Shown here: one piece after another, positions 1 to 7,343 of the stretch | How positions within the stretch are numbered: position 1 is the first letter of the stretch | Layout of the letters: the number at the start of each line of letters is the position of its first letter | Source of the DNA: UBA6115 sp964346355 | GTDB lineage: Bacteria; Bacillota; Clostridia; Christensenellales; Aristaeellaceae | DNA length: 10,558 bases | Direction of reading: 5' to 3' | NCBI GenBank assembly: GCA_964346355.1 | Contig: CAYFUH010000046.1 | Span: forward strand, 1 to 10,558 | The notes under the pieces: generated by a model | What the model saw: only the letters and a program-made list of their open reading frames with translations | Databases searched by the model: none | What the model was told of the DNA's origin: nothing | Translations under genes and position numbers: made by a program

Positions 1-402
1 CACCCGCGGCCTGTTTTGCACAGGGGCGGGGCGGCCAAAGCGGCGCTCCGCCGGCTTGCCGGTGTTTTGACCTTGCGGCGCGGGGCGGCCAAAGCGGCGC
101 TCCGCCGGCCTGCCGGTGTTTTGACCTTCCGGCGCGGGACGGCCATAGCGGCGCTCCGCCGGTTTGCCGGTGTTTTGACCTTGCGGCGCGGGACGGCCGT
201 AGCGGCGCTCCGCCGGCCTGCCGGTGTTTTGACCTTCTGGCGCGGGACAGCCGTAGCGGCGTTCCGCCGGCCTGCCAGTATTTTGACCTTCCGGCGCGGG
301 GCGGCCAAAGCGGCGCTCCGCCGGCTTGCCGGTATTTCGTGCAGACGAAAAGCGGCCAGTGCCCTGGTCCTTTTTATTTTTATCGGTACGCAAATCGCTC
401 AT
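1..402 (-). CDS. Partial gene downstream of fmt with an 18-residue Arg/Gly/Pro-rich tandem repeat; product not identified (5' end only)
   Basis: An open frame starts at ATG 402-400 and runs 134 codons to the left edge without a stop, so only the N-terminus is visible. The start is supported by GAGGGAG four bases upstream (407-413) and by a 4-nt ATGA overlap with the fmt stop, typical of coupled translation. The protein begins MSDLRTDKNKKDQ, has a short Ser/Arg/Gly linker, and from residue 23 contains six copies of an 18-residue unit, consensus NTG(K/R)PAERR(F/Y)GRPAP(E/Q)GQ. Differences between copies are mostly conservative (K/R, F/Y, E/Q) or synonymous, as expected for real coding on this strand. 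The region is basic, lacks hydrophobic stretches and is probably disordered. In Bacillota the gene after fmt is often rsmB (16S rRNA m5C methyltransferase) or a zinc metallopeptidase. A basic RG-rich tail would suit an RNA-binding enzyme, but no catalytic domain is in view, so the function is inferred from position only. Confidence 0.75.
   Translation of the reverse strand, partial: MSDLRTDKNKKDQGTGRFSSARNTGKPAERRFGRPAPEGQNTGRPAERRYGCPAPEGQNTGRPAERRYGRPAPQGQNTGKPAERRYGRPAPEGQNTGRPAERRFGRPAPQGQNTGKPAERRFGRPAPVQNRPRV
13..336 (-). repeat. Six tandem 54-bp repeats inside the partial gene
   Basis: The period is exactly 54 bp. The marker ggccaaag or its variants recurs at 33, 87, 141, 195, 249 and 303. 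Because 54 is 18 codons, gain or loss of a unit keeps the reading frame. On the coding strand the units begin at 336, 282, 228, 174, 120 and 66. The last is degenerate (PAPVQN instead of PAPEGQ). Each unit also holds a short inverted repeat (CCGGCttGCCGG in the best copies). Units are joined directly with no unique spacers, so this is not a CRISPR array. Confidence 0.93.
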
Positions 403-1346
403 ACTACTCCCTCGCTGTTTTGCATCAGGCCAGGCGCTGTCAAAGGGTTGCCGCGCAAAAAGGCCTGGCTGTCCATCGCGCGTTTGCCCGGCGCCTGCAA
501 TTCCAGGATGCGCAGCGCGCCCTCCCCAGTTTGCACCAGCAAGCCGGTGTTGGGATCCGCCTGCAAAATGGTGCCCGGCGCGCTGGCATTCCCCTGCTCT
601 TCTGCAATCGCTGCGTGAATCTTGATTTTGCCCCAGGGCGACGCTGTCGTGGCGCTGGGCCAGGGATTGGTGCCGTGCACCAGCCCTTCAATCGCCTTGG
701 CGGGCAGTGCCCAGTCAATCACGCCCGTCTGCCGGCTGAGCATTGGGTAATAGGACATCTGCGACTCATCCTGCTTTGTGCGCGGGCAGGTGCCGTCCTG
801 AATACGACGCAGCGTTTTAATCAACAGGTTAGCACCTAATGCTGCCAGGCGCAGGGTCAAGTCCCCGGCTGTTTCCTGAGGTTTGATTGTAAGCGCCTCC
901 TGCAGCAGGATGTCCCCGGTGTCGATGCCCTTGTCCGTCATCATGGTGGTGACACCGGTTGTGGCCTCCCCATTGATGAGGACCCAATTGGCAGGCGAAG
1001 AGCCGCGGTACTTGGGCAGCAGCGAAGCATGTACATTGACGGTGCCCAGGGGCGGGACAGCCAGGATATCCTCGGACAGAATCTGCCCAAAGGCAGCCGT
1101 CACGCACAGATCCGGCGCAAGCGCCTGCAAATCTGCAAGCCCTTCTGTCCTGATGCGGGCGGGCTGAAACACCGGGATCTGGCAGGCAAGCGCCAATTCC
1201 TTCACCGGCGGCATCTGCAGTTTCTTGCCCCGGCCCCGCGGCCGGTCCGGCTGGGTAAATACGCCCACCACTTGGAAGCCCTGGTCTATCAAGGCGCGCA
1301 GGCTGATGGCCGCGTACTCCGGCGTGCCCATGAACACAATGCGCAT
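399..1346 (-). CDS. fmt: Methionyl-tRNA formyltransferase
   Basis: Transfers a formyl group from 10-formyl-tetrahydrofolate to the amino group of Met-tRNA(fMet), making the initiator for bacterial translation. The 315-residue length matches the family. The N-terminal formyltransferase fold starts MRIVFMGTPEYA. The catalytic Asn-His-Asp set is visible as N104 and H106 in NVHASLLPKYRG and D142 in DKGIDTGDIL, two residues below the E. coli numbering N106/H108/D144. The C-terminal part, after roughly residue 205, corresponds to the tRNA-binding OB domain. The ATG shares one base with the def stop (TAATG), and the stop overlaps the next start (ATGA). Coupling with def makes sense because Def removes the group that Fmt adds. 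Confidence 0.97.
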   Translation of the reverse strand: MRIVFMGTPEYAAISLRALIDQGFQVVGVFTQPDRPRGRGKKLQMPPVKELALACQIPVFQPARIRTEGLADLQALAPDLCVTAAFGQILSEDILAVPPLGTVNVHASLLPKYRGSSPANWVLINGEATTGVTTMMTDKGIDTGDILLQEALTIKPQETAGDLTLRLAALGANLLIKTLRRIQDGTCPRTKQDESQMSYYPMLSRQTGVIDWALPAKAIEGLVHGTNPWPSATTASPWGKIKIHAAIAEEQGNASAPGTILQADPNTGLLVQTGEGALRILELQAPGKRAMDSQAFLRGNPLTAPGLMQNSEGVV

Positions 1347-1843
1347 TATTCGGGCTTGGCCTCCGCTTCGTCCTCATCCTCTTCCTCGTCCTCGGGGAAG
1401 ATTTCATGCTCCATCTTATCGACGTACAAAATGCCGTCCAAATGGTCAATCTCATGCTGGATGCAGCGCGCGAGCAGGCCATCGGCCTGGATGGTGAAAT
1501 GCTTGCCCTTTTGGTCCTGCGCGGTGACGGTAACCTTCTCCGGCCGGATGACATAGCCGCGCCGGCCCGGCACGCTCAGGCAGCCCTCGCCCATGCCGCA
1601 CTCGCCGGAGGAGGCGATGATCTCGGGATTGATGAACTCCATCAGGCCCTCGCCCACATCCACCACAATCATCCGCCGGGCGATGCCTACCTGGGGCGCG
1701 GCTAAGCCGATGCCCTCCGCTTCGTACATGGTTTGCGCCATGTCGCGCAGGATGAGACCTAAGCGGGTGTCAAACTTGGTAATGGGATTGGCCTTCACGC
1801 GCAGTTCTTTTGCGCCGATGGTAAAAATTTTCTTTTTGGACAT
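1346..1843 (-). CDS. def: Peptide deformylase with an acidic C-terminal tail
   Basis: A metal-dependent hydrolase that removes the N-formyl group from nascent proteins at the ribosome exit. All three family motifs are present in 165 residues: GIGLAAPQ (44-51), EGCLS (86-90) with metal-ligand C88, and HEIDH (130-134) with metal-ligand histidines H130 and H134 and catalytic E131. The frame is open further upstream, but ATG at 1843 is chosen because AGGAGG lies at 1848-1853, four bases before it, and MSKKKIFTIG is a typical beginning; the extension would run into priA. The last 20 or so residues are strongly acidic (EDEEEDEDEAEAKPE). This differs from the basic C-terminal helix that docks E. coli deformylase on the ribosome. 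It lies 22 nt after priA and touches the fmt start. Confidence 0.97.
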   Translation of the reverse strand: MSKKKIFTIGAKELRVKANPITKFDTRLGLILRDMAQTMYEAEGIGLAAPQVGIARRMIVVDVGEGLMEFINPEIIASSGECGMGEGCLSVPGRRGYVIRPEKVTVTAQDQKGKHFTIQADGLLARCIQHEIDHLDGILYVDKMEHEIFPEDEEEDEDEAEAKPE

Positions 1844-1865
1844 GGTTCCTCCTGGTGAAAACGTA

Positions 1866-4106
1866 TCAGGCAAGGTTGGCTGGGTTGACCTCCAGGCTGA
1901 CCTTGCAGGGCCAAGGCTCCTCGGCCAGGTCGTTGAGGAAAATGAGCACCTGCTCACTTTCTTTGTGTTCAAGAATTTTCATCAGCACCTGGGCACGGGT
2001 ATGGCCCATGATGCGCTTGATGGGCGCCTCATCCTCCCGGACGAACAAAACACGCCGTTTTAAGCCGGGTTTTTTGGCCAGGAAGGCGGAAATCCGCTCG
2101 CTTAACTTTGTGGAGACCTCCCGCGGCAAACCTTCCTCACGGGATTCACACAGCAGGCGCACCATCATGGTAAAGGGCGGGTAGAGCAGTTTGCGCCGGC
2201 GCGTGAACTCCTGCTGAAAGAAGCCGCGGTATTCCTGGGCTGCCGCATACTGGATGGCGTAGTGCTCGGGCTTGTAGGTTTGGATGATGACCTCGCCCGG
2301 GATGTCCGCCCGGCCAGCACGGCCCGCCACCTGGGTGAGCAATTGGAAGGTGCGCTCCTGCGCGCGGTAGTCGGGCAGGTTTAAGGTTAAATCTGCCAAC
2401 ACCGCGCCAACCAGGCTGACCTGCGGGAAATCCAGCCCTTTGGCGATCATCTGCGTGCCAATCATGACCTGGGCTTCCCTGCTTCTGAAGCGGTTGAGCA
2501 ATTGCTCATGCGCGTCCTTACCGGTGGTGGTGTCCGCATCCAGGCGGATTGTCGCTACATCCGGGAAGAGTTTTTTAAACTCCTCCTCCACCTTTTGCGT
2601 GCCCGCGCCCACCGGCTTTAGATAGCTGCTGCCGCAAGCGGGGCACACGCTGGGCAGGGTGCTTGCCATGCCGCAGTAATGGCAGTGCATCATGCGGTCT
2701 GCCGCATGGTAGGTCAGTTTGACATCGCAGTGGGCACAGGTTAAACCTTCCCCGCACTTGCGGCACATCACGCTGGGTGCGTAGCCCCTGCGGTTGATAA
2801 ACAGCATGGCTTGCTGTCCCGCGTCAATGCAGGCGCGCAAGCGCGCCATCAGCAGGGTGGAGAACATGCCCCGGTTGCCCAGGCGCAATTCCTCGCGCAT
2901 ATCCACCAGGCTGACCTTGGCCAACTGATGCTTGTTGACGCGGGAGAGCATCTCCAGCAGCATGTAGTCCCCGCGCTGCGCCTTGGCAAAGGACAGGATG
3001 CTGGGCGTGGCGCTGGCCAAAAGCAAGCTGGCACCTTCGCGCTTTGCCCGCAGGGCCGCCACCTCCCGCGCGTCATAGCGGGGGTTGTTCTCAGCCTGGT
3101 AGCTGGGCTCGTGCTCCTCATCGATCATCAGCAGACCCAGGTCTTTTACCGGGGCGAAGACGGCAGAGCGCGCGCCGATCACCAGCCGCGCCTTGCCGCT
3201 GCGAATGCGCCGCCATTCGTCAAAACGTTCCCCGGCGGACAGCCGGGAATGCAGCACCGCTGCCACATCGCCAAAACGGCCGCGAAACCAGCTGACCATC
3301 TGCGGGGTGAGCACGATTTCCGGAATCAGCACGATGACACCGCGGCCAGCCGCCAGGCACGCCCGCGCGCAGCGGATATAGACCTCGGTCTTGCCTGAGC
3401 CGGTGATGCCATGCAGCAAAAACTGGCCTTCGCCCTGCTGGATGGCCGGCAGCAGCTCCTGCAATACTTCGGTCTGCTCCGGCGTCAGTACAGGGTCTGT
3501 CTGGCGTGATTGGCTGTCCGAGTAGGGCGCGCGGAAAACCTCTTCCTCCGTTAAGGAGATGATGCCCGCTTCCGCCAACACCTTCAGCGGCTCATGCGGG
3601 TCGCGCACCAGGGCTTTAAGCTCCCCCACCGGATGGGGCAGGCCGTCTGAGAGCAGTTGGATGAGCAGCACACGCTTTTTTGCGCGCGCGTGCGCGGCTT
3701 GTGCCTGCTGGATCTGATCTGCCGGAATCATCAAGCGGGCAACCGTCTGCGTTTTGACCTTGACGCGGCCTGCGCGCATTTCAGCCGGGATCATCAGCCG
3801 CAGCGCCAGCGCCAGGGAGCAGTTGGATGCCTTGCTGATCTCCTTTGCCAGCTCCACCAAGGGCGGCAGGATGGCGGGATAGTCCTCAAGCGGCTCGATG
3901 ATGTCCTTGAGCTTGCCTTCTTCCACCTGGCAGGTATCTGTCAGGCTGATGACCACCCCTTCCTTGGTTTGCCGGCCAAAGGGCACCAAAACCCGCGTTC
4001 CAGTTGACAACCGCATGCCCGTGGGCACGCGGTAGGTGAAGGTTTTGTCCGCGCTGTCCGCGGCGATGTCCACAATAACCTGGGCAAAGGGCGGGTGTTC
4101 AGGCAT
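1866..4106 (-). CDS. priA: Primosomal protein N' (replication restart helicase PriA)
   Basis: An SF2 3'-to-5' DNA helicase that recognises stalled forks and reloads the replisome. Of its 746 residues, the first 100 or so match the PriA DNA-binding domain (FAQVIVDIAADSADKTFTY). Walker A is GITGSGKT (233-240) and Walker B is DEEH (329-332). Eight zinc-ligand cysteines sit at about 448, 451, 457, 460, 475, 478, 488 and 491 as CxxC pairs within the helicase core. The motif VI region reads VAGRAGR (593-599). The frame is open to 4139, but ATG at 4106 is preferred: it is preceded by GAGAG with suitable spacing, gives the typical PriA beginning and overlaps the coaBC end by only 8 nt. All expected catalytic and zinc residues are present, so it should be active. 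Confidence 0.98.
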   Translation of the reverse strand: MPEHPPFAQVIVDIAADSADKTFTYRVPTGMRLSTGTRVLVPFGRQTKEGVVISLTDTCQVEEGKLKDIIEPLEDYPAILPPLVELAKEISKASNCSLALALRLMIPAEMRAGRVKVKTQTVARLMIPADQIQQAQAAHARAKKRVLLIQLLSDGLPHPVGELKALVRDPHEPLKVLAEAGIISLTEEEVFRAPYSDSQSRQTDPVLTPEQTEVLQELLPAIQQGEGQFLLHGITGSGKTEVYIRCARACLAAGRGVIVLIPEIVLTPQMVSWFRGRFGDVAAVLHSRLSAGERFDEWRRIRSGKARLVIGARSAVFAPVKDLGLLMIDEEHEPSYQAENNPRYDAREVAALRAKREGASLLLASATPSILSFAKAQRGDYMLLEMLSRVNKHQLAKVSLVDMREELRLGNRGMFSTLLMARLRACIDAGQQAMLFINRRGYAPSVMCRKCGEGLTCAHCDVKLTYHAADRMMHCHYCGMASTLPSVCPACGSSYLKPVGAGTQKVEEEFKKLFPDVATIRLDADTTTGKDAHEQLLNRFRSREAQVMIGTQMIAKGLDFPQVSLVGAVLADLTLNLPDYRAQERTFQLLTQVAGRAGRADIPGEVIIQTYKPEHYAIQYAAAQEYRGFFQQEFTRRRKLLYPPFTMMVRLLCESREEGLPREVSTKLSERISAFLAKKPGLKRRVLFVREDEAPIKRIMGHTRAQVLMKILEHKESEQVLIFLNDLAEEPWPCKVSLEVNPANLA

Positions 4107-5313
4107 CAAAACTCTCTCGCCGCAGGCGCACAACCTCATCCAGCAGGCGGTGGGCTGCCTCCTGCTTGGTCAATAGCGGCAGTTCCACCTCATGGTTTCT
4201 GGATATCAAGGTGAGCGCATTGGTGTCCACATCAAACCCGGCGTCCCTGCGGCTGACATCGTTGAGCGCGATTAAATCCAGCTTCTTTTTGTGAAGCTTC
4301 TTGCGCGCGGATTCCGTCAAATTCTCCGTCTCCGCGGCGAAACCCACAAAGAACTGGCCGGGCTTTTTATGCTCCCCAATGGCGGCCGCGACATCCTGGG
4401 TCTGCTTGAATTCCAGGCGCAGGGGCTCATCCCCCTGCTTTTTGATCTTTTGATCATGCGCTGTAACCGGTGTGTAATCCGCCGGTGCCGCCGCCTGGAT
4501 GATGATGTCCTGCTCCGGTGCCAGGCGCGTCATAACCTCATACAAGTCCTGGGTGGAGGTGATGGCTTTTACAGTGACGCCTGCGGGCGCCTGAAGGCTG
4601 ACCGGGCCGGATACCAGGGTCACCCGTGCCCCGCGTGCCTGCGCGGCGCGCGCGATGGCATAGCCCATCTTGCCGCTGGAGCGGTTGGTGAGGTAGCGGA
4701 CCGGGTCCAGCGCTTCACGGGTTGGCCCAGCGGTTACCAGCACACGCTGGCCCTGCAAATCCTGCTTGTCCACAAGCAGATTGAGGCAGGCTTCCACGAT
4801 GTCCATTGGCTCGCTCATGCGCCCGGCACCCACATCGCCGCAGGCCAGCATGCCGCCATCTGGGCCAATGGTTTTGGCACCGCGCGCTACCAAAGTAGCC
4901 AGGTTGGCCTGGGTAGCCGGGTGCTGCCACATGACGGTGTTCATGGCGGGCGCAATCAAAAGGGGCGCCTGGGTTGCCAGGGCGGTGGTGGTCAGCATGT
5001 CATCAGCGATGCCCAGGGCCAGTTTCGCGATGATGTTGGCGGTGGCGGGCGCGATTAAGAGCACATCCGCCTTTTTGGCCAGGGAGATATGCTCCACATC
5101 CATCACATCCGGCGCTTCAAAGGTATCCACCGCGACCAGGTTTTGTGACAGCGTCTGCAGGGTGAGCGGCTGGACAAACTCACAGGCGTTACGGCTCATG
5201 ATGACATGCACGTTAATGCCCGCCTTTTTCAGGCGGGACACAACCTCGCAAGCCTTGTAGGCCGCGATGCCGCCCGTGATGCCCAGCACCACCGTTTTGG
5301 CCGCCTGCGCCAT
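4099..5313 (-). CDS. coaBC: Bifunctional phosphopantothenoylcysteine decarboxylase / phosphopantothenate-cysteine ligase
   Basis: Catalyses two consecutive steps of coenzyme A synthesis: CoaB joins cysteine to 4'-phosphopantothenate using CTP, and CoaC (an FMN flavoprotein) decarboxylates the product. At 404 residues it has full length for the fusion. The CoaC half (about 1-185) shows GITGGIAAYK, the catalytic His in EHISLAK (H75), PAMN (122-125) and the substrate-clamp Cys in LACGDVGAGR (C158). The CoaB half shows TAGPTRE, LTNRSSGKMG with N210, the KIKK segment with K289, and FAAET (326-330). The usual AAAVAD motif reads AAAPAD here, a small deviation. ATG 5313 follows the rpoZ stop by two bases, with GAGG at 5321-5324 inside the rpoZ end serving as ribosome binding site. 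The stop overlaps priA. Confidence 0.98.
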   Translation of the reverse strand: MAQAAKTVVLGITGGIAAYKACEVVSRLKKAGINVHVIMSRNACEFVQPLTLQTLSQNLVAVDTFEAPDVMDVEHISLAKKADVLLIAPATANIIAKLALGIADDMLTTTALATQAPLLIAPAMNTVMWQHPATQANLATLVARGAKTIGPDGGMLACGDVGAGRMSEPMDIVEACLNLLVDKQDLQGQRVLVTAGPTREALDPVRYLTNRSSGKMGYAIARAAQARGARVTLVSGPVSLQAPAGVTVKAITSTQDLYEVMTRLAPEQDIIIQAAAPADYTPVTAHDQKIKKQGDEPLRLEFKQTQDVAAAIGEHKKPGQFFVGFAAETENLTESARKKLHKKKLDLIALNDVSRRDAGFDVDTNALTLISRNHEVELPLLTKQEAAHRLLDEVVRLRRESFDA

Positions 5314-5315
5314 AC

Positions 5316-5528
5316 TTAGACCTCGTCCTCCAGGTTGCGGTGATAGGTAATCATGCCGTGCTGGATTTCCGCAATCGCGGCCGCCAGGGGCTTTCTGTCG
5401 TCGCCTTCGATGAGCGGCTGCGCGCCGTCCACGATCTGGCGGGCACGCTTGGCCACCATTTCAACCAGGGTGTATGCGCTGTCGGCCTTGCCGATTAAGG
5501 ATTGGATGCCGGGTTCGTTGATTGCCAT
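5316..5528 (-). CDS. rpoZ: DNA-directed RNA polymerase omega subunit
   Basis: A small subunit that wraps the beta' C-terminal region and helps RNA polymerase assemble. The 70-residue product carries the family signature in order: SAYTLVEMVAKRARQI (about 17-32) and the KPLAAAIAEI segment (about 46-55). An acidic end (NLEDEV) follows. The start ATG 5528 is preceded by GGAGGA in the 14-nt gap after gmk. Pairing of gmk and rpoZ is a very widespread gene order and supports the call despite the short length. In some proteobacteria omega helps bind (p)ppGpp; whether that holds here cannot be told from sequence. Confidence 0.95.
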   Translation of the reverse strand: MAINEPGIQSLIGKADSAYTLVEMVAKRARQIVDGAQPLIEGDDRKPLAAAIAEIQHGMITYHRNLEDEV

Positions 5529-5542
5529 GTAGTTTCCTCCGT

Positions 5543-6202
5543 TTATTCTTCAGGGATTTCGGGATGAAAGCGCAGCGTGCGCATGCGCTCTGCCTCAATG
5601 ATGGTGCACAGGCGCGAGAAGGCGCTTTCCAACTCATCATTGATGAGGGCGTAGTCGTAATGGGCGTAGCGCTCAATCTCGCCCCGGGCGTTATTGAGGC
5701 GCTTGTTGATCTCAGCCTCGTCATCCGTGTTGCGGGTGTGCAACCGGGTTTTGAGCGACGCAAAAGACGGGGGCAGGATGAAGATGGACACGGTGTTTTC
5801 CATTTGTTTCATCACATTCATTGCGCCCTGGCTGTCCACGTCCAGCAGCACATCATACCCCTCTTTAAGCTTTTCTTCCACCATTTTGCGGGGTGTGCCG
5901 TAGTGATGGTCATGGACGGTGGCGTATTCCAGCAATTCGCCCGCGTCCCTCAGCTGGTTAAACTCTTCTTCTGATACAAAGCAGTAGTGAACGCCGTGCG
6001 TCTCCGTATCCCTGCGCTCCCTGGTGGTGACGCTGACAGAAAAGCGGATGCTGTCATCCAGGGCGATGAGACGGTCACACAGTGTGCCCTTGCCGGTGCC
6101 GGAAGGCCCGGAGATGATGATGAGCATGCCTTCCCGCGTCAGCTTGCTGGCAGGGGCAGGCGCTGCGGGCGTTGGATTTGCTTGTGTCTTGCTATCTTTC
6201 AT
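5543..6202 (-). CDS. gmk: Guanylate kinase with an N-terminal Pro/Ala-rich extension
   Basis: Phosphorylates GMP to GDP with ATP, feeding GTP and dGTP pools. With the start at ATG 6202 the protein is 219 residues. The P-loop is GPSGTGKG (32-39), followed by the GMP-binding segment SVTTRERRDTETHG (57-70), YGTPR (101-105), DVDSQGA (121-127) and IFILPPS (140-146). The start is a choice: the frame also allows GTG at 6211, which would overlap the yicC stop as GTGA, but GGAG at 6211-6214 sits eight bases before ATG 6202 and no site precedes the GTG. Either way about 25 residues (including NPTPAAPAPASK) lie before the usual beginning MLIIISGPSG. They look disordered. The Gmk core appears complete. 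In Bacillota this enzyme is a known (p)ppGpp target. Confidence 0.96.
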   Translation of the reverse strand: MKDSKTQANPTPAAPAPASKLTREGMLIIISGPSGTGKGTLCDRLIALDDSIRFSVSVTTRERRDTETHGVHYCFVSEEEFNQLRDAGELLEYATVHDHHYGTPRKMVEEKLKEGYDVLLDVDSQGAMNVMKQMENTVSIFILPPSFASLKTRLHTRNTDDEAEINKRLNNARGEIERYAHYDYALINDELESAFSRLCTIIEAERMRTLRFHPEIPEE

Positions 6203-6207
6203 TTCAC

Positions 6208-7080
6208 TCACTCCACGTTTTGTATCTGTTCTTTGATCTTATCCGTTTCAGCCTTGCACATAAGCCCCAGCTGGGTGACTGTGAGGGAGGCGGATTTGCT
6301 GCAGATGGTGTTGGCCTCCCGGTTCATCTCCTGCGCCAGGAAGTCCATCTCCCGCCCAACCGGCGTTTCCTGGGCGACCAACTGCCGCATCTGCGCGCAG
6401 TGGGCAGTGAAGCGGTTGATCTCCTCCGTGATGTCGCAGCGGTCGGCAAACAGGGCGATCTCCTGCGCCAGGCGCTGAGGATCTACCGCTAAATCCGGCA
6501 TGGTAAGCAGGCGCTTTTGCAGCTTTTCCCGGGCCAGTTCCGGCTGTTTGGGCGCGGCCTCCTTCAGCTGAGTGATCGTGTCTTCCAGCACATCCAGATG
6601 GGCCAGGAAAAACTGCCGCAGCTGTTCCCCCTCCCGCAGCCGGTCGGCCAAAGCGGCTTCGCAGGCCAAATCCAGCGCTTCCATAGCGGCTTCCTGCATC
6701 ACCTCGGCCTCCATCTCAAGCGGGATTAAGGTTAAGACCTCCGGCAGACTCAGCAGGGTGTTGAGCTTGAGGTTGCTTTTTAGCCCTGCGGCCTGTGCGA
6801 CCTGCTCTGCCGCCTGGGCATACTCATGCGCCAGCGGCAAATTGGCGCGCACCAGGGTAGCCGGCGCGCCGGAGACATCCTGGGTAAAACTCAGCTCTAT
6901 CCGCCCGCGGGTGAAGCGCTCCATCAGGCGCTTGCGCAGGGGGATTTCAAGGGCAGTGAGCGACCGCGGCAGGCGCACGGACACATCCAGATAGCGGTGG
7001 TTGACCGTTTTAACCTCTGCGATCAAATTCAGCCCCGCTTTGTTGGATTGTCCCTTGCCATAGCCCGTCATGCTGCGCAT
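6208..7080 (-). CDS. yicC: YicC/YloC family endoribonuclease
   Basis: The family is known from E. coli YicC and B. subtilis YloC, which have been described as endoribonucleases acting in RNA turnover. The 290-residue length and both conserved ends match: the N-terminus MRSMTGYGKG and the C-terminal half with REANTICSKS and the closing KIKEQIQNVE. The middle is largely helical with little recognisable sequence. The frame is open upstream to 7194, but ATG 7080 is preferred because it gives the family beginning and GGGGAGGT lies at 7090-7097, nine bases before it. It is the first gene of the minus-strand operon, with its promoter about 30 bases upstream. It ends only a few bases before gmk, so there is no room for remA, which often sits between them in Bacillota. 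Confidence 0.93.
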   Translation of the reverse strand: MRSMTGYGKGQSNKAGLNLIAEVKTVNHRYLDVSVRLPRSLTALEIPLRKRLMERFTRGRIELSFTQDVSGAPATLVRANLPLAHEYAQAAEQVAQAAGLKSNLKLNTLLSLPEVLTLIPLEMEAEVMQEAAMEALDLACEAALADRLREGEQLRQFFLAHLDVLEDTITQLKEAAPKQPELAREKLQKRLLTMPDLAVDPQRLAQEIALFADRCDITEEINRFTAHCAQMRQLVAQETPVGREMDFLAQEMNREANTICSKSASLTVTQLGLMCKAETDKIKEQIQNVE

Positions 7081-7107
7081 TCTTCGCACACCTCCCCAAT
7101 ATGATAG

Positions 7108-7136
7108 AGTATACCATGTTTTGCGGGCGCTGGAAA
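7108..7136 (-). promoter_or_regulatory. Sigma-A type promoter of the yicC-gmk-rpoZ-coaBC-priA-def-fmt operon
   Basis: On the minus strand, -35 TTTCCA (7136-7131), a 17-nt spacer and -10 TATACT (7113-7108), with an extended -10 TGG directly before it. Transcription would start near 7101, leaving a leader of about 20 nt with the ribosome binding site GGGGAGGT. The -10 is near consensus and the -35 is 4 of 6. There is no other obvious promoter in the short gaps of the operon. Confidence 0.72.
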
Positions 7137-7343
7137 GATTGCGGCAGCAGCCTGGACAGGACGCGCGCCCGATTTCCCGTTCAACACGCGTCAAATTTGT
7201 AGGAATTCAGCGGATTCTCTGTTTTCGGGCGTGATTTACGGTCTGTGGTGTGTACAGATTTCTGTTTAGCAGGCAGCATGAAGGTACGAAAAGGAGTATG
7301 CCTGATAACGCGATAGTAACCTTGCTGACCCTTTGCCTATACA
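7137..7343. other. Intergenic stretch without a convincing gene
   Basis: About 200 nt lie between the operon promoter and the hairpin after the SGNH gene. I see only a 7-bp inverted repeat (CGCCCGA at 7166-7172, TCGGGCG at 7225-7231) separated by 52 nt, and short frames without usable ribosome binding sites. It is less GC-rich than the neighbouring genes. No tRNA, riboswitch or mobile-element end is recognisable. Confidence 0.6.

Noticed and set aside
13..336. Possible CRISPR array
   Set aside because: The 54-bp units are joined directly with no unique spacers, vary between copies and encode a regular peptide.
16..618. Plus-strand open frame covering the repeat and the end of fmt
   Set aside because: It begins with TTG, lacks a ribosome binding site, overlaps fmt in antisense, and its repeat copies differ by non-conservative residues. 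The minus-strand frame explains the repeat better.
7166..7231. Inverted repeat CGCCCGA / TCGGGCG
   Set aside because: Arms of seven bases separated by 52 nt are expected by chance in GC-rich DNA, and no U-tract or operator context supports a role.
7181..7279. 32-codon minus-strand frame in the gap before yicC
   Set aside because: No ribosome binding site precedes the ATG and the peptide resembles nothing I know. It is most likely chance.
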